DNA from: Alphaproteobacteria bacterium
Lineage (GTDB): Bacteria > Pseudomonadota > Alphaproteobacteria > JAEULC01
Assembly: GCA_023150455.1 (NCBI GenBank)
Contig: JAKLKW010000034.1
Coordinates: 1 to 51,159 of the forward strand
Length of the DNA stretch: 51,159 nt
Direction of reading: 5' to 3'
Position 1 is the stretch's first letter, and every line of letters begins with the position of its first letter. This document shows, in pieces, positions 21,492 to 29,604 of the stretch. The notes beneath the pieces were generated by a model. The model did not search any database. It worked only from the letters and a program-made list of their open reading frames with translations, and was not told the origin of the DNA. Both the position numbers and the translations under genes were made by a program.

Positions 21492-24400
21492 TTACTTCGT
21501 GGCACCTCGGCCGCCCGTGTCCTGGACGCGAAGTCGGCGCTCCAATGCATCGAACAACGAGTCCTGGTCGACAACCAGACGCCAATCTTGGTGCCGGCAG
21601 CGCTCCAGCCATTCGATCATGACTGCGCTTATCGCAGCCAGTCGCCGGCTCCCTGGGTCGGCCGCGCGGAATTGTGCAAGGATGCCGTTGCCCAACTCGG
21701 CGTCCACGATCAGCCGTTCGCGGCTGAGGTGGCACCACTCTCTTAGGCCAGCCCAAAGCGCCGCCTGTATCCGCTGGATTCCCTCATCAGGCGGGCCTGG
21801 CGGAAAGACCCTTAGGACGTCGGAAAGTGACCGGGAGTCCATCGGCTGGAGGCGTATCGTAGGACGGTCCACGAGGCGGGCAGCGCAGAACAACTGCAAC
21901 CACTCCGCTAGGTGACGCGGCGAATGACCATTTGCCGGCTGTTCGGCGATAACCCGCTGCCAGAGGGCGGGATGGCGAAAATGCCGTCCGAGCCACTCGC
22001 GATCGTCGATGACGACGGACCACACCGCCCCCGCGAGCGCGCCGACCCCGGCGTCAAGAGAACGGTATTGGGCCGCCAGCCAGTCGGGCGGGACACATCG
22101 AGCCAAAAACTTCTCGACCTCAGTGGGGGTGCATCCGTGCGGCGACGTCAGGACGAACGTCAAATGGCGTATGGTGATAGTTGGTGACGGGAAGTCCTCC
22201 AGGCGAGCGGTCCGGATGATCGCCTCGGCAATCGGGCCGACCAGGACGTCTCGACCGGAGCGGTAGCAAGCCGATGCAAAACGGATGAACCAGTTGGGTT
22301 GGCCATGTCTGACATTGCCCCATCGCCGCGACCAAGCCTCGGCGTCGATCAAGGGCAGTGTCTGAGCGAATGCTGAATCGTGCTTGAATAGAGCGGCCAA
22401 CTTTCCCGGACCATCGTGAATGGCCCGATCGGCCACGGTCGGAAGGTGCTCGGCCAACAAGGAGTTCAGCACCGCCCGCTCTATATCGGGCATCTCCGTC
22501 CGCGCGTAGGCGAGGAATGCAGCCAGATGTTCGAGCGGTGTTGCCAGGGCCTGCTTGACCAGCGCGCCGGGATTGTTAGCAAGTCCGTCGCGGACGGCCT
22601 TCGCTACATCGGGCATCTCCGTCCGCGCGTAGGCGAGGAACGACGCAAGATCGCCGAGCGGTGTCGCCAGGGCCCGGTTGACCAGCGCGCCGGGGTTGTT
22701 CTGAAGTGCGTCGCGGACGACCTTCGCTACATCGGGCATCTCCGCCCGCGCGTAGGCGAGGAACGACGGGAGAAAATGCAGCGGTGTCGCGAGGACCTGT
22801 TTGACCAGCGCGGCGGGGTTGTTCGCAAGTGCGTCGCGGACGACCTTCGCTACATCGGGCATCTCCGTCCGCGCGTAGGCGAGGAACGACGGGAGAAAAT
22901 GCAGCAGTGTCGCCAGGGCCTGCTTGACCAGCGCGTCACGAGCTCCCGCTTGGTTCAACCACGCCGAGCTCCTTGTCGACAGCTCCTCGGTGTTGAGCAG
23001 GTGCATATCCACTGATGCCCTGAGCGCGTCGCGCCACCAAGGGATGCCAATCGCGGCCAAAGGCCATTCAATCTTGCGCCAAAGCGCTGCAAGCAGGGCG
23101 GTTGCCTCTGTGATTTCACCGTTGTTCCTGAGTCTCAACGCAGTCACGACGCAAGCATGGGGATGGGCTTGCAGAACGCGACAACGGTCGTCCCGCGACG
23201 CCGCCGCGCGGTCGGCGGCTTCGCGGAGCAGCGTCCCGAGGCCCGGGTGGACCAGGCGGTAGAAGCTATATGAACCCTTGCGGCCACGGGTCTCGACCCA
23301 GACCAGGCCGCGCCTGACGCATGCCTTCAGCGCATTCTCGGCGAAGGCCTCGACCGGTACCAGCCCCTCGACCTCCGCAACCGCCGCGAGGTCCAAGAGC
23401 GCCGACTGCTCGGGTTCCAAATCCGGGTCGGTCAAGTAGCGATTGCGGACGAACACACGAGCGTCTGCGGCTTCAAGGGCCGCGGTCTCGCCGCCCCGGT
23501 CGAGAAGCCCCAGCACGGCTGCACTGAACGACAAGAGATCGCCGCCGAAAAGCTTGTGCCATCTAGCGAGGATGTACTGGGGCACCGGAGGTACTTCGTC
23601 CCGGTTCTGTGCCCGATAGTGGCGCTGGTAAACTCCTTCAAGGTCGGCAGGCTCGATGACAAGGTCGAAACTCGGCAGCGGGATGGCTTCGATCTCGGGC
23701 GCATCCTCCCAAACCTCCGCCTTGGCGCGTATGCGACGCGTCAGGATCAGGAGTTCCGATCCCCCGCCCAAGGTTTTCCATTGCTCGAACACGCGAACTG
23801 CCGCCTCGGGATTGAGGTGCGCGTTGTCGATCACAAAGAGTACGCGATCGTCAGCGATTGCGATGAGCACCTCGCCCGCGCGCTCCGCCAAGGTCGGATC
23901 GTCCGCCGTCGCAGTGAGGTCGAGATAATAGGTGGGTGCGTTCCTGAAGCGCGGCCGGTGCGCCAGAACCATCGCAAGTGTGGTCTTGCCCGCGGCACCG
24001 TGCCCAACGACCATAGCAGCGCGCTGATCGGCCAATGCTCTCTCGACCTTCGCGAGCACGGGTGGGACGTAGACGCGGTCTTCCTTGTATTCCTCAGCTG
24101 TCGGGAAAATACCTGTCGACCGGCGGAGATTGACCCGCGTTATGATGTCTTCGACGCGGCTAAACGGTCCGGATGTCACCTTCAGCCCAAGGTCATTGAT
24201 CCAGAACCTGGCATAGAAGGGCGCGCGGAGCCGGGCGCAAAGATCTCTTCGGAAGATGATGTGAACGTCCTCGCGACGCAGCCCCAGCAGGCACGCCTGG
24301 TCGCGCATCTCCGCCGCATCGGTGGGTGTCGACGCAGGGCACCAGGCCACCCAGACCAATCCTCCACGGCGCTCGGGTGCCAATCTGGTCGCCAACTTGG

Positions 24401-24683
24401 CAAGGTCTGCCTGCCAGTGATTGGTTCTTGCATCGCCTGCCGTGGTCGCCTCGATGGCGATCAGCGCCCCGTCCGGCTTGGTCAGATAGGCGTCGGGCCA
24501 GCCTGGGACCGGCTTGTCGTCGGACCGGCGACCGAAGGGAACCAAGCTGTCTGCCAGATCGCGGTAGATGCCGCGTGCGAGCTGCTCGGCCACGCGCTGA
24601 AAAAAGCCGGAGCTGCTTATATGGCGCTCGATAGCAGCCGCAATGGCGGCTTCGGAGGGCGCATAGGATGTCGACGAGGGCAT
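21492..24683 (-). CDS. Large PD-(D/E)XK-like / STAND-type NTPase with tandem repeats; candidate defence protein
   Basis: A 1063-residue protein I cannot assign to a named family. Residues about 55-160 look like a restriction-endonuclease fold: GWPDAYL (Asp64), then ALIAIEATT (Glu79, with Thr81 where Lys is usual) and HWQADLAK (Gln91/Lys96). Residues about 200-330 form a P-loop NTPase: Walker A GHGAAGKTT (227-235), Walker B VLFVIDNAH (281-289) and a sensor-like strand ELLILTRR. A probable winged-helix region follows. Residues 584-747 are four near-identical 41-residue repeats (ALVKQALATPL...FLAYARTEMPDV). About 300 more helical residues end the chain. Nuclease + STAND ATPase + repeats is the plan of single-gene antiphage sensors such as Avs proteins. 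Codon use is less GC-biased than in neighbours and the gene lies alone between direct repeats, both signs of transfer. The start at ATG 24683 lacks a clear ribosome site. Confidence 0.78.
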   Translation of the reverse strand: MPSSTSYAPSEAAIAAAIERHISSSGFFQRVAEQLARGIYRDLADSLVPFGRRSDDKPVPGWPDAYLTKPDGALIAIEATTAGDARTNHWQADLAKLATRLAPERRGGLVWVAWCPASTPTDAAEMRDQACLLGLRREDVHIIFRRDLCARLRAPFYARFWINDLGLKVTSGPFSRVEDIITRVNLRRSTGIFPTAEEYKEDRVYVPPVLAKVERALADQRAAMVVGHGAAGKTTLAMVLAHRPRFRNAPTYYLDLTATADDPTLAERAGEVLIAIADDRVLFVIDNAHLNPEAAVRVFEQWKTLGGGSELLILTRRIRAKAEVWEDAPEIEAIPLPSFDLVIEPADLEGVYQRHYRAQNRDEVPPVPQYILARWHKLFGGDLLSFSAAVLGLLDRGGETAALEAADARVFVRNRYLTDPDLEPEQSALLDLAAVAEVEGLVPVEAFAENALKACVRRGLVWVETRGRKGSYSFYRLVHPGLGTLLREAADRAAASRDDRCRVLQAHPHACVVTALRLRNNGEITEATALLAALWRKIEWPLAAIGIPWWRDALRASVDMHLLNTEELSTRSSAWLNQAGARDALVKQALATLLHFLPSFLAYARTEMPDVAKVVRDALANNPAALVKQVLATPLHFLPSFLAYARAEMPDVAKVVRDALQNNPGALVNRALATPLGDLASFLAYARTEMPDVAKAVRDGLANNPGALVKQALATPLEHLAAFLAYARTEMPDIERAVLNSLLAEHLPTVADRAIHDGPGKLAALFKHDSAFAQTLPLIDAEAWSRRWGNVRHGQPNWFIRFASACYRSGRDVLVGPIAEAIIRTARLEDFPSPTITIRHLTFVLTSPHGCTPTEVEKFLARCVPPDWLAAQYRSLDAGVGALAGAVWSVVIDDREWLGRHFRHPALWQRVIAEQPANGHSPRHLAEWLQLFCAARLVDRPTIRLQPMDSRSLSDVLRVFPPGPPDEGIQRIQAALWAGLREWCHLSRERLIVDAELGNGILAQFRAADPGSRRLAAISAVMIEWLERCRHQDWRLVVDQDSLFDALERRLRVQDTGGRGATK
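22443..22934 (-). repeat. Four tandem 123-bp coding repeats
   Basis: Units at 22812-22934, 22689-22811, 22566-22688 and 22443-22565 share a strict 123-bp period (CATCTCC landmarks at 22491, 22614, 22737 and 22860). They encode 41-residue helical repeats in the STAND-like protein. High nucleotide similarity between units implies recent expansion or gene conversion. The last unit diverges in its final residues. Confidence 0.9.
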
Positions 24684-24851
24684 GCCACGTCAGATTGCCA
24701 TTCGTTCGCCGGTTGTCCTCATTAGCATATTTGAAGCGCCGCACCCTATGGAAATGATCGAGCGCCGGGATCGCGCCTCCGATTGTGCCCCGGGACGCGG
24801 TGTAGGAACGGCGATGATATCGCGCTCTCCGGCGGGGTTTGGCCGGGTCTG
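24684..24851. other. Promoter-side spacer of the STAND-like gene
   Basis: This 168-bp stretch holds the 5' region of the large gene. A relatively AT-rich patch around 24715-24745 could contain its promoter. The part adjoining 24852 is probably IS256 3'-flanking sequence. No gene is supported. Confidence 0.35.
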
Positions 24852-25020
24852 TCAGGCAGCCACGGCGGGCAGGCTGACGATGGGATCATCGCTCAGAGGA
24901 ACGATAGTTTCCCGGGACATGTTGCGGGATCGCTGGACGGCCCATGCGTCGTTCCGCTCGAGCAGGTTGGCGCCGACGAGCCGGACGATAGCATCCTCGT
25001 TGGGGAAGATGCCGACGGCA
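24852..25020 (-). pseudogene. C-terminal fragment of an IS256-family transposase
   Basis: Reading on the minus strand to a TGA at 24852, about 55 codons give VGIFPNEDAIVRLVGANLLE, then RNDAWAVQRSRNMSRETI and PLSDDPIVSLPAVAA. This is the typical end of IS256-type (MULE-like DDE) transposases. The upstream part of the gene is missing: the frame runs straight into the right copy of the Nudix 3' end at 25024. No terminal inverted repeat could be identified. It marks past transposition or rearrangement at the island's right border. Confidence 0.75.
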
Positions 25021-25023
25021 TCT

Positions 25024-25159
25024 GCGCGCCGCAGCTCCACGAGGGCATCGTCGCGGTCGAGCAGTACAGCGTGACCGAGTTCGAAAAGCTGCTGGTCGAC
25101 GGAGAGCTGACCGACTCCTTCACCGTCGCGGCCTACGCGCACGCGAGGGCGCGGGGGCT
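25024..25159 (+). repeat. Right copy of 136-bp perfect direct repeat (truncated Nudix 3' end)
   Basis: Identical to 21065-21200, encoding the Nudix C-terminus from PQLHEGIVAVEQYS to ARARGL and ending Leu-Val-TAG with different synonymous codons. There is no start codon or Nudix domain upstream, so this is a fragment. It joins IS256-derived sequence at 25023/25024 and lies just before the convergent dipeptidase gene, probably the pre-insertion neighbour. Confidence 0.9.
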
Positions 25160-25210
25160 CGTTTAGACGCCCGGCGGCGTCGCGAGGCGGGGCCCTGGCC
25201 CGCGCGCCGC

Positions 25211-26191
25211 TCAGGCGCCCCAGACCTCCTCGAGGACCGCCAGCCAGTTCCGGCCCATCACCTTTTCGATCCGGCCCGCGGGCCAGCCGGCCTTCTCCAT
25301 GGCGCGCGGCAGGTTCGGGAACTCGCCGATGCGCCTGATGCCCTTGGGGTTCTGGATCGGCGCGAACGTCACCAGCTCGCGCGCGTAGCCCTTGTCGTGC
25401 GTCAGCCAGTCGAAGAAGGCCTGGTCCTGGTCCTGCGTGAAGTCGGTGCCGATGCCGACCTGGTCCTCGCCGCAGATCCCGATCACGTGCTCGATGGCGG
25501 CGACGTAGTCGTCGATCGTCGCCGCGTTGCCCTTGGCGAGGAACGGCGGGAACATGGTGACGCCGACGAAGCCGCCCTTCCGGACGATGAAGCGCAGCTC
25601 CTCGTCCGACTTGTTGCGCGGGTGCTTCTTGAGCGCGCTCGGGCAGACATGGCTGTAGCAGACCGGCTTCTTCGAGGCCTTGATGACGTCCTCGGACGAC
25701 TTCGAGCCGACATGGCTGAGGTCGCACATGATCCCGGCGCGGTTCATCTCCGCCACGATCTCGTGGCCGAAGTCGGACAGTCCGCGGTCCACCGACTCGT
25801 AGCAGCCGGTCGCGCACAGGTTCTGCGTGTTGTACGCCATCTGCGCGATGCCGACGCCCACGTCCTTGAACAGCTTGACGTAGCCGACCTGGTCCTCGAA
25901 GGCGGAGATGTTCTGGAAGCCCAGGATGATTCCGGTTCTGCCCGCCTTCTTGGCCGCCAGGATGTCCCCGGTGGTGCGCACCGGCACGACGAGGTCGGCG
26001 TTCTCGCGGAACATTCGGTTCCAGGCCGCGACGTTGCGCATCGTCCCCTCGAAGCCCTCCCACACCGAGCAGGTGCAGTTCGCGGCGGTCAAGCCGCCCG
26101 CGCGCATGTCCTCGAACACGGCACGGCTGAACTTCGAAATGATCAGGCCGTCGATGACGATCATGTCGGCATGGGCGGACTTGGCGGCCAT
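25211..26191 (-). CDS. Peptidase M19 (membrane/renal dipeptidase) family protein
   Basis: The 326-residue protein has the M19 TIM-barrel pattern: LSHVG and YSHVCPSALKKHPRNKSDEE (second-metal His residues and substrate Arg) and GIGTDFTQ (catalytic Asp). The canonical N-terminal His-x-Asp metal ligands are absent (VIDGLIISKFS where DGHND is expected), and the bridging Glu position reads ILGFQN. The protein may therefore use one metal or have a different activity. It is the last gene of the Liv-type ABC operon (43-bp gap after livF), so it may act on the imported compound, for example an amidated or dipeptide-like substrate. No signal peptide is seen; a cytosolic location is likely. Confidence 0.85.
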   Translation of the reverse strand: MAAKSAHADMIVIDGLIISKFSRAVFEDMRAGGLTAANCTCSVWEGFEGTMRNVAAWNRMFRENADLVVPVRTTGDILAAKKAGRTGIILGFQNISAFEDQVGYVKLFKDVGVGIAQMAYNTQNLCATGCYESVDRGLSDFGHEIVAEMNRAGIMCDLSHVGSKSSEDVIKASKKPVCYSHVCPSALKKHPRNKSDEELRFIVRKGGFVGVTMFPPFLAKGNAATIDDYVAAIEHVIGICGEDQVGIGTDFTQDQDQAFFDWLTHDKGYARELVTFAPIQNPKGIRRIGEFPNLPRAMEKAGWPAGRIEKVMGRNWLAVLEEVWGA

Positions 26192-26233
26192 CGCTTTCTC
26201 CTCTTCTTCCCGTCGCCCCGCTAAGGGGACGTC

Positions 26234-26944
26234 TCACAGATAGATGCTGCGCACGATCGCCTCCTGGGACGTCGCGCGCGTGACGTCGCCGCGTTCGGCC
26301 ACGAGGCCGCTCTTGAGCACCAGGAAGCGGTCGGCGATCTCGAGCGCCAGCTTGATGTTCTGCTCGACGATCAGCATCGTCGTCCCGGCCGCCTTGAGCC
26401 GCGCGACGATCGCCGCGATCTCGCGGACGAAGCGCGGCGCCAGTCCGCCCGAGGGCTCGTCGAGCAGCAGGATCTTCGGCTCTCCCATGAGCGCCCGGGC
26501 GATCGCCACCATCTGCTGCTCGCCGCCCGACATGGTGCGCACGCGCTGGGCCCGGCGCCCGGCCAGGACCGGGAAGTCGCGGTAGACGCCGGCGAGCAGC
26601 GCCGGCATGTCGGCGTCCGGGCGCCGGGAGGCGCCGAGCCGCAGGTTGTCCTCGACCGACAGGTCCGGGAACAGGTCGCGCGCCTGGCTGACCTGCACGA
26701 CGCCGGCGGCGAAGGCGCGGTGCGGCGGCTGGCCGACGATGTCCCGGCCGTCGAGCAGGATGCGCCCGGCGGTCGGCCGGACGAAGCCGCTGATCGCGTT
26801 GAGCGCCGTCGACTTGCCGCTGCCGTTGGCGCCGAGCAGCACGACCGCCTCGCCGCGGCGCACGACGAAATCGACGCCGAGCAGGATGCGCTGGCCCGGA
26901 TAGCCCGCCTCCAGCTTCTCGACCACGAGCAGCGCGTCAGGCAT
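26234..26944 (-). CDS. livF: Branched-chain-type ABC transporter ATP-binding protein
   Basis: The 236-residue ATPase has Walker A LLGANGSGKST, signature MSGGEQQMVAIARAL, Walker B ILLLDEPSGGLAP and the LivF-typical end of the switch region (MLIVEQNIKLALEIADR). It energises import of amino acids or related compounds with LivG. I set the start at ATG 26944, which begins at the family N-terminus and overlaps the livG end by 8 bp. A longer frame to 27001 only adds an out-of-phase part of livG. Confidence 0.95.
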   Translation of the reverse strand: MPDALLVVEKLEAGYPGQRILLGVDFVVRRGEAVVLLGANGSGKSTALNAISGFVRPTAGRILLDGRDIVGQPPHRAFAAGVVQVSQARDLFPDLSVEDNLRLGASRRPDADMPALLAGVYRDFPVLAGRRAQRVRTMSGGEQQMVAIARALMGEPKILLLDEPSGGLAPRFVREIAAIVARLKAAGTTMLIVEQNIKLALEIADRFLVLKSGLVAERGDVTRATSQEAIVRSIYL

Positions 26945-27704
26945 GGCCGAGATAGGCCTCCAGCACCGCCTTGTCGGCGCGCACCACCTCGGGCGCGGCA
27001 TCCGCGATCTTCTCGCCGTAGTTCAGCACGACGATGCGGTCGGCCACCGCCATCACCAGCTCGATGGCGTGCTCGATCAGCAGCACGCCGATGCCGCGCT
27101 CCTTCGCCAGAAGCTTGACGATCGCCGCAAGCTGCTCGCGCACCGGGGGTGCCAGGCCCACGGCCGGCTCGTCGAGCAGCAGCAGCGGCGGGTCGGTGGC
27201 GATGGCCCGCACGATCTCGACCATGCGCTGCTGGCCGCCCGACAGGCTCCCGGCCGGCCGCCTCTCGAGATGGCGGATGCCCATCAGGTCGAGCAGCGCG
27301 CGGGCGCGGGCGACGGCGGCGCGCTCGGCGCGGCGCGCGCCCGGCAGGCCGAACAGGATCGCGAGCGGATTGCCCGGCACCTCGGCGTGCAGGCCGGAGA
27401 GCACGTTCTCCAGCACCGTCTGCTCGGGGAAGAGGCCGCCGTTCTGGAACGTCCGGCGCACGCCCCTGGTCGAGATGTCGTGCGGCATGAGGCCGTCGAT
27501 GCGCGCCCCGCGCAGCCGGATCGCGCCGTCCGCCAGCGGCACGAACCCCGTGATGGCGTTGAACAGCGAGGTCTTGCCGGCGCCGTTCGGGCCGATCACC
27601 GCGACCACTTCGCCCGGCGCCAGCGACAGGCTGACGCCGGAAAGGGCGGTGACGCCGCCGAAGCGGACCGTCACGTCGCTGAGGGCGATGAGCGGATCAG
27701 TCAC
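26937..27704 (-). CDS. livG: Branched-chain-type ABC transporter ATP-binding protein
   Basis: The 255-residue protein has Walker A VIGPNGAGKTS, signature LSGGQQRMVEIVRAIA, Walker B LLLLDEPAVGLAPP and the LivG-specific TRRTFQN-like Q-loop (RRTFQNGGLFPEQTVLENVL). The start is GTG 27704, overlapping livM by 8 bp. It forms the heterodimeric motor with LivF. Confidence 0.95.
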   Translation of the reverse strand: MTDPLIALSDVTVRFGGVTALSGVSLSLAPGEVVAVIGPNGAGKTSLFNAITGFVPLADGAIRLRGARIDGLMPHDISTRGVRRTFQNGGLFPEQTVLENVLSGLHAEVPGNPLAILFGLPGARRAERAAVARARALLDLMGIRHLERRPAGSLSGGQQRMVEIVRAIATDPPLLLLDEPAVGLAPPVREQLAAIVKLLAKERGIGVLLIEHAIELVMAVADRIVVLNYGEKIADAAPEVVRADKAVLEAYLGHA

Positions 27705-28683
27705 GAAAGTAGCGCTGGCGGAACAGCGGCGACGCGCGGGCGAGCAGGCTTGCCAGGCCCTTCGGCATCAGCAGCAGGACGGCCACCATCAGGATGGCGA
27801 TCAGCAGCTCCTCGTAGCCGGGCAGGTCGCGGAACATCTCGGGCGCCGCCGTCAGCACGGCGGCGCCCAGGATCGAGCCGGCGAGGCTGGCGAGCCCGCC
27901 CACCATGACGATGCCGAAATGCAGGATGAGCTCGAGGAGGTTGAAGGCCTCGGGCGAGACGTGGCGCACGAGTGCTGCGTAGAGGGCGCCGGCCGTGCCG
28001 ACGACCACGCCCGACCAGGCGAAGGCGAGCACCATGTAGCGCGCGGTCGGGATGCCGATCGAGGCCGCGGCAAGCTCGTTGTCGCGGATCGCGGTGAAGG
28101 CGCGCCCGACGCGCGAGCGCAGCAGGTTCGCCGTCGCGGCGACCAGCAGCGTCACGACGGCGAGGAAGACGTAGTACTTGTCGACGTCGGTGACGAGCAC
28201 GTAGCCGAACAGCGTCGGCCGCGGCACCTGCATGCCCATCGAGCCCAGGGTCACGGCGTCCGCGTTGATGTAGATCCAGCGCATCAGCTCGCCGAAGGCC
28301 AGCGTCATGATCGCGAGGTAGAAGGCGCGGATGCCGCGCAGCGCCGGCAGCGCCACCAGCGCGCCGGCCAGCCCCCCGGCCAGCGCGCCGGCGCACAGCG
28401 CGAGCGGAAACGGCGCCTTCAGGTGGTACATCAGCGTGCCGGTCGCGTAGGCGCCGATGCCGAAGAACGCCGCGTTGGCGAAGGCGAGCTGGCCCAGGTT
28501 GCCGAGCACGACGTTGAAGCCGACGCCGACCAGCACATAGACCAGCGTCAGGTTCACGATGTACTGCACGTAGCTGCCGATCACGAGGGGCAGGCCGAGC
28601 AGGGCGAGCGGCAGCAGCCAGAACACGCGCCCGCTCGCCGCGAACGACGCCCGGTCGGTGCCGCTCCCCGCCGTACCGGTCAT
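27697..28683 (-). CDS. livM: Branched-chain-type ABC transporter permease
   Basis: The 328-residue inner-membrane permease has eight or more hydrophobic segments and the LivM signature (NVVLGNLGQLAFANAAFFGIGAYATG) near residue 60. The coupling helix region AFTAIRDNELAAASIGI is present. Its start codon abuts the livH stop exactly, so the two permease subunits should be made in equal amounts. Confidence 0.95.
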   Translation of the reverse strand: MTGTAGSGTDRASFAASGRVFWLLPLALLGLPLVIGSYVQYIVNLTLVYVLVGVGFNVVLGNLGQLAFANAAFFGIGAYATGTLMYHLKAPFPLALCAGALAGGLAGALVALPALRGIRAFYLAIMTLAFGELMRWIYINADAVTLGSMGMQVPRPTLFGYVLVTDVDKYYVFLAVVTLLVAATANLLRSRVGRAFTAIRDNELAAASIGIPTARYMVLAFAWSGVVVGTAGALYAALVRHVSPEAFNLLELILHFGIVMVGGLASLAGSILGAAVLTAAPEMFRDLPGYEELLIAILMVAVLLLMPKGLASLLARASPLFRQRYFRD

Positions 28684-29553
28684 CTACACGCGCACGACGG
28701 CGGGTCGGCCGAGCAGCCCCGAGGGACGCAGCAGCAGGACCAGGATGATGATGAGATAGGCCGTGATGTCGATCAGCTTGGTCGACACGTAGGCGCCGAC
28801 CAGGAGCTCGCCGACGCCGAGCAAGAGCCCGCCGAGCACGGCGCCCGGCAGCGAGCCGAAGCCGCCGAGCGTCATGGCCGCGAAGCCGCGGATCAGGGTC
28901 GAGGCGGCCATGTCGGGGTAGAGCAGCGTGATCGGCGCGATCAGGATGCCGCCGAGCGCGGCCATCGCGGCGCCGATGCCCCACATCGTGCGGTGGAAGG
29001 CGCCGACGTCGATGCCGACCAGGGCGGCGCCGCGCGGCGACTGGAACACGGCCTGCGCCGTCTTGCCGACCGGCGTCGCCAGGAAGACGAAGGCCAGGAC
29101 CGCGAGCGTGGCGGCGACCACGCCGGCGACGATCAGGTCGCTCGGCGAGAGGATGACCGGGCCCAGCTTGATGATGCCCTGCGGGAAGACCTTCGGGAAG
29201 GGCAGCACCTCGCGGCCCCACAGCACGCGCGCGCCGCCCCTGAGCGCATAGCCGACGGCGATCGCCATCATCGCCAGCGACAGGTGCGGCCCGGCGAGGA
29301 TCGGCCGGATCAGCCCGGCCTGGATCGCCCAGCCGAGCGCGAACAGCAGCACCACCGCCAACGCCGCCGACAGGAAGAAGTCGGCGCCGGCGAGGACGAC
29401 GAGCACGTAGACGCAGAACGCGCCCGCCATCACGAGGTCGCCGTGCCCGAAGTTGACGACGGTGGTCGCGCGATAGACCACCGTCATCGCGAGTGCGACG
29501 AGAGCGTAGAGGCAGCCCTGCGCGAAGCCGCTGACCAGGAGCTGCGCCAGCAT
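28684..29553 (-). CDS. livH: Branched-chain-type ABC transporter permease
   Basis: The 289-residue permease has the LivH N-terminal signature (GCLYALVALAMTVVYRATTVVNFGHGD) and the C-terminal AFAAMTLGGFGSLPGAVLGG motif. It forms the membrane channel with LivM. It lies 51 bp downstream of the binding-protein gene. Confidence 0.95.
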   Translation of the reverse strand: MLAQLLVSGFAQGCLYALVALAMTVVYRATTVVNFGHGDLVMAGAFCVYVLVVLAGADFFLSAALAVVLLFALGWAIQAGLIRPILAGPHLSLAMMAIAVGYALRGGARVLWGREVLPFPKVFPQGIIKLGPVILSPSDLIVAGVVAATLAVLAFVFLATPVGKTAQAVFQSPRGAALVGIDVGAFHRTMWGIGAAMAALGGILIAPITLLYPDMAASTLIRGFAAMTLGGFGSLPGAVLGGLLLGVGELLVGAYVSTKLIDITAYLIIILVLLLRPSGLLGRPAVVRV

Positions 29554-29604
29554 CAGCCGGTGCTCCCGCGGCGAACGTCCGGCGGGCCGCCCCTCAAGCG
29601 GCGG

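Noticed and set aside
22443-22934. Regular repeats suggestive of a CRISPR array
   Set aside because: The period is 123 bp with no unique spacers, and the units encode in-frame 41-residue protein repeats.
24783-25166. A separate 127-residue gene ending in the Nudix C-terminus
   Set aside because: Its first two thirds are antisense to the IS256 fragment; only the last 45 residues are Nudix-like, from the duplicated 3' end.
24852-26237. Long minus-strand frame through the dipeptidase and the IS256 tail
   Set aside because: Over the dipeptidase it is in the wrong phase; only the last 55 codons are meaningful, as a transposase fragment.
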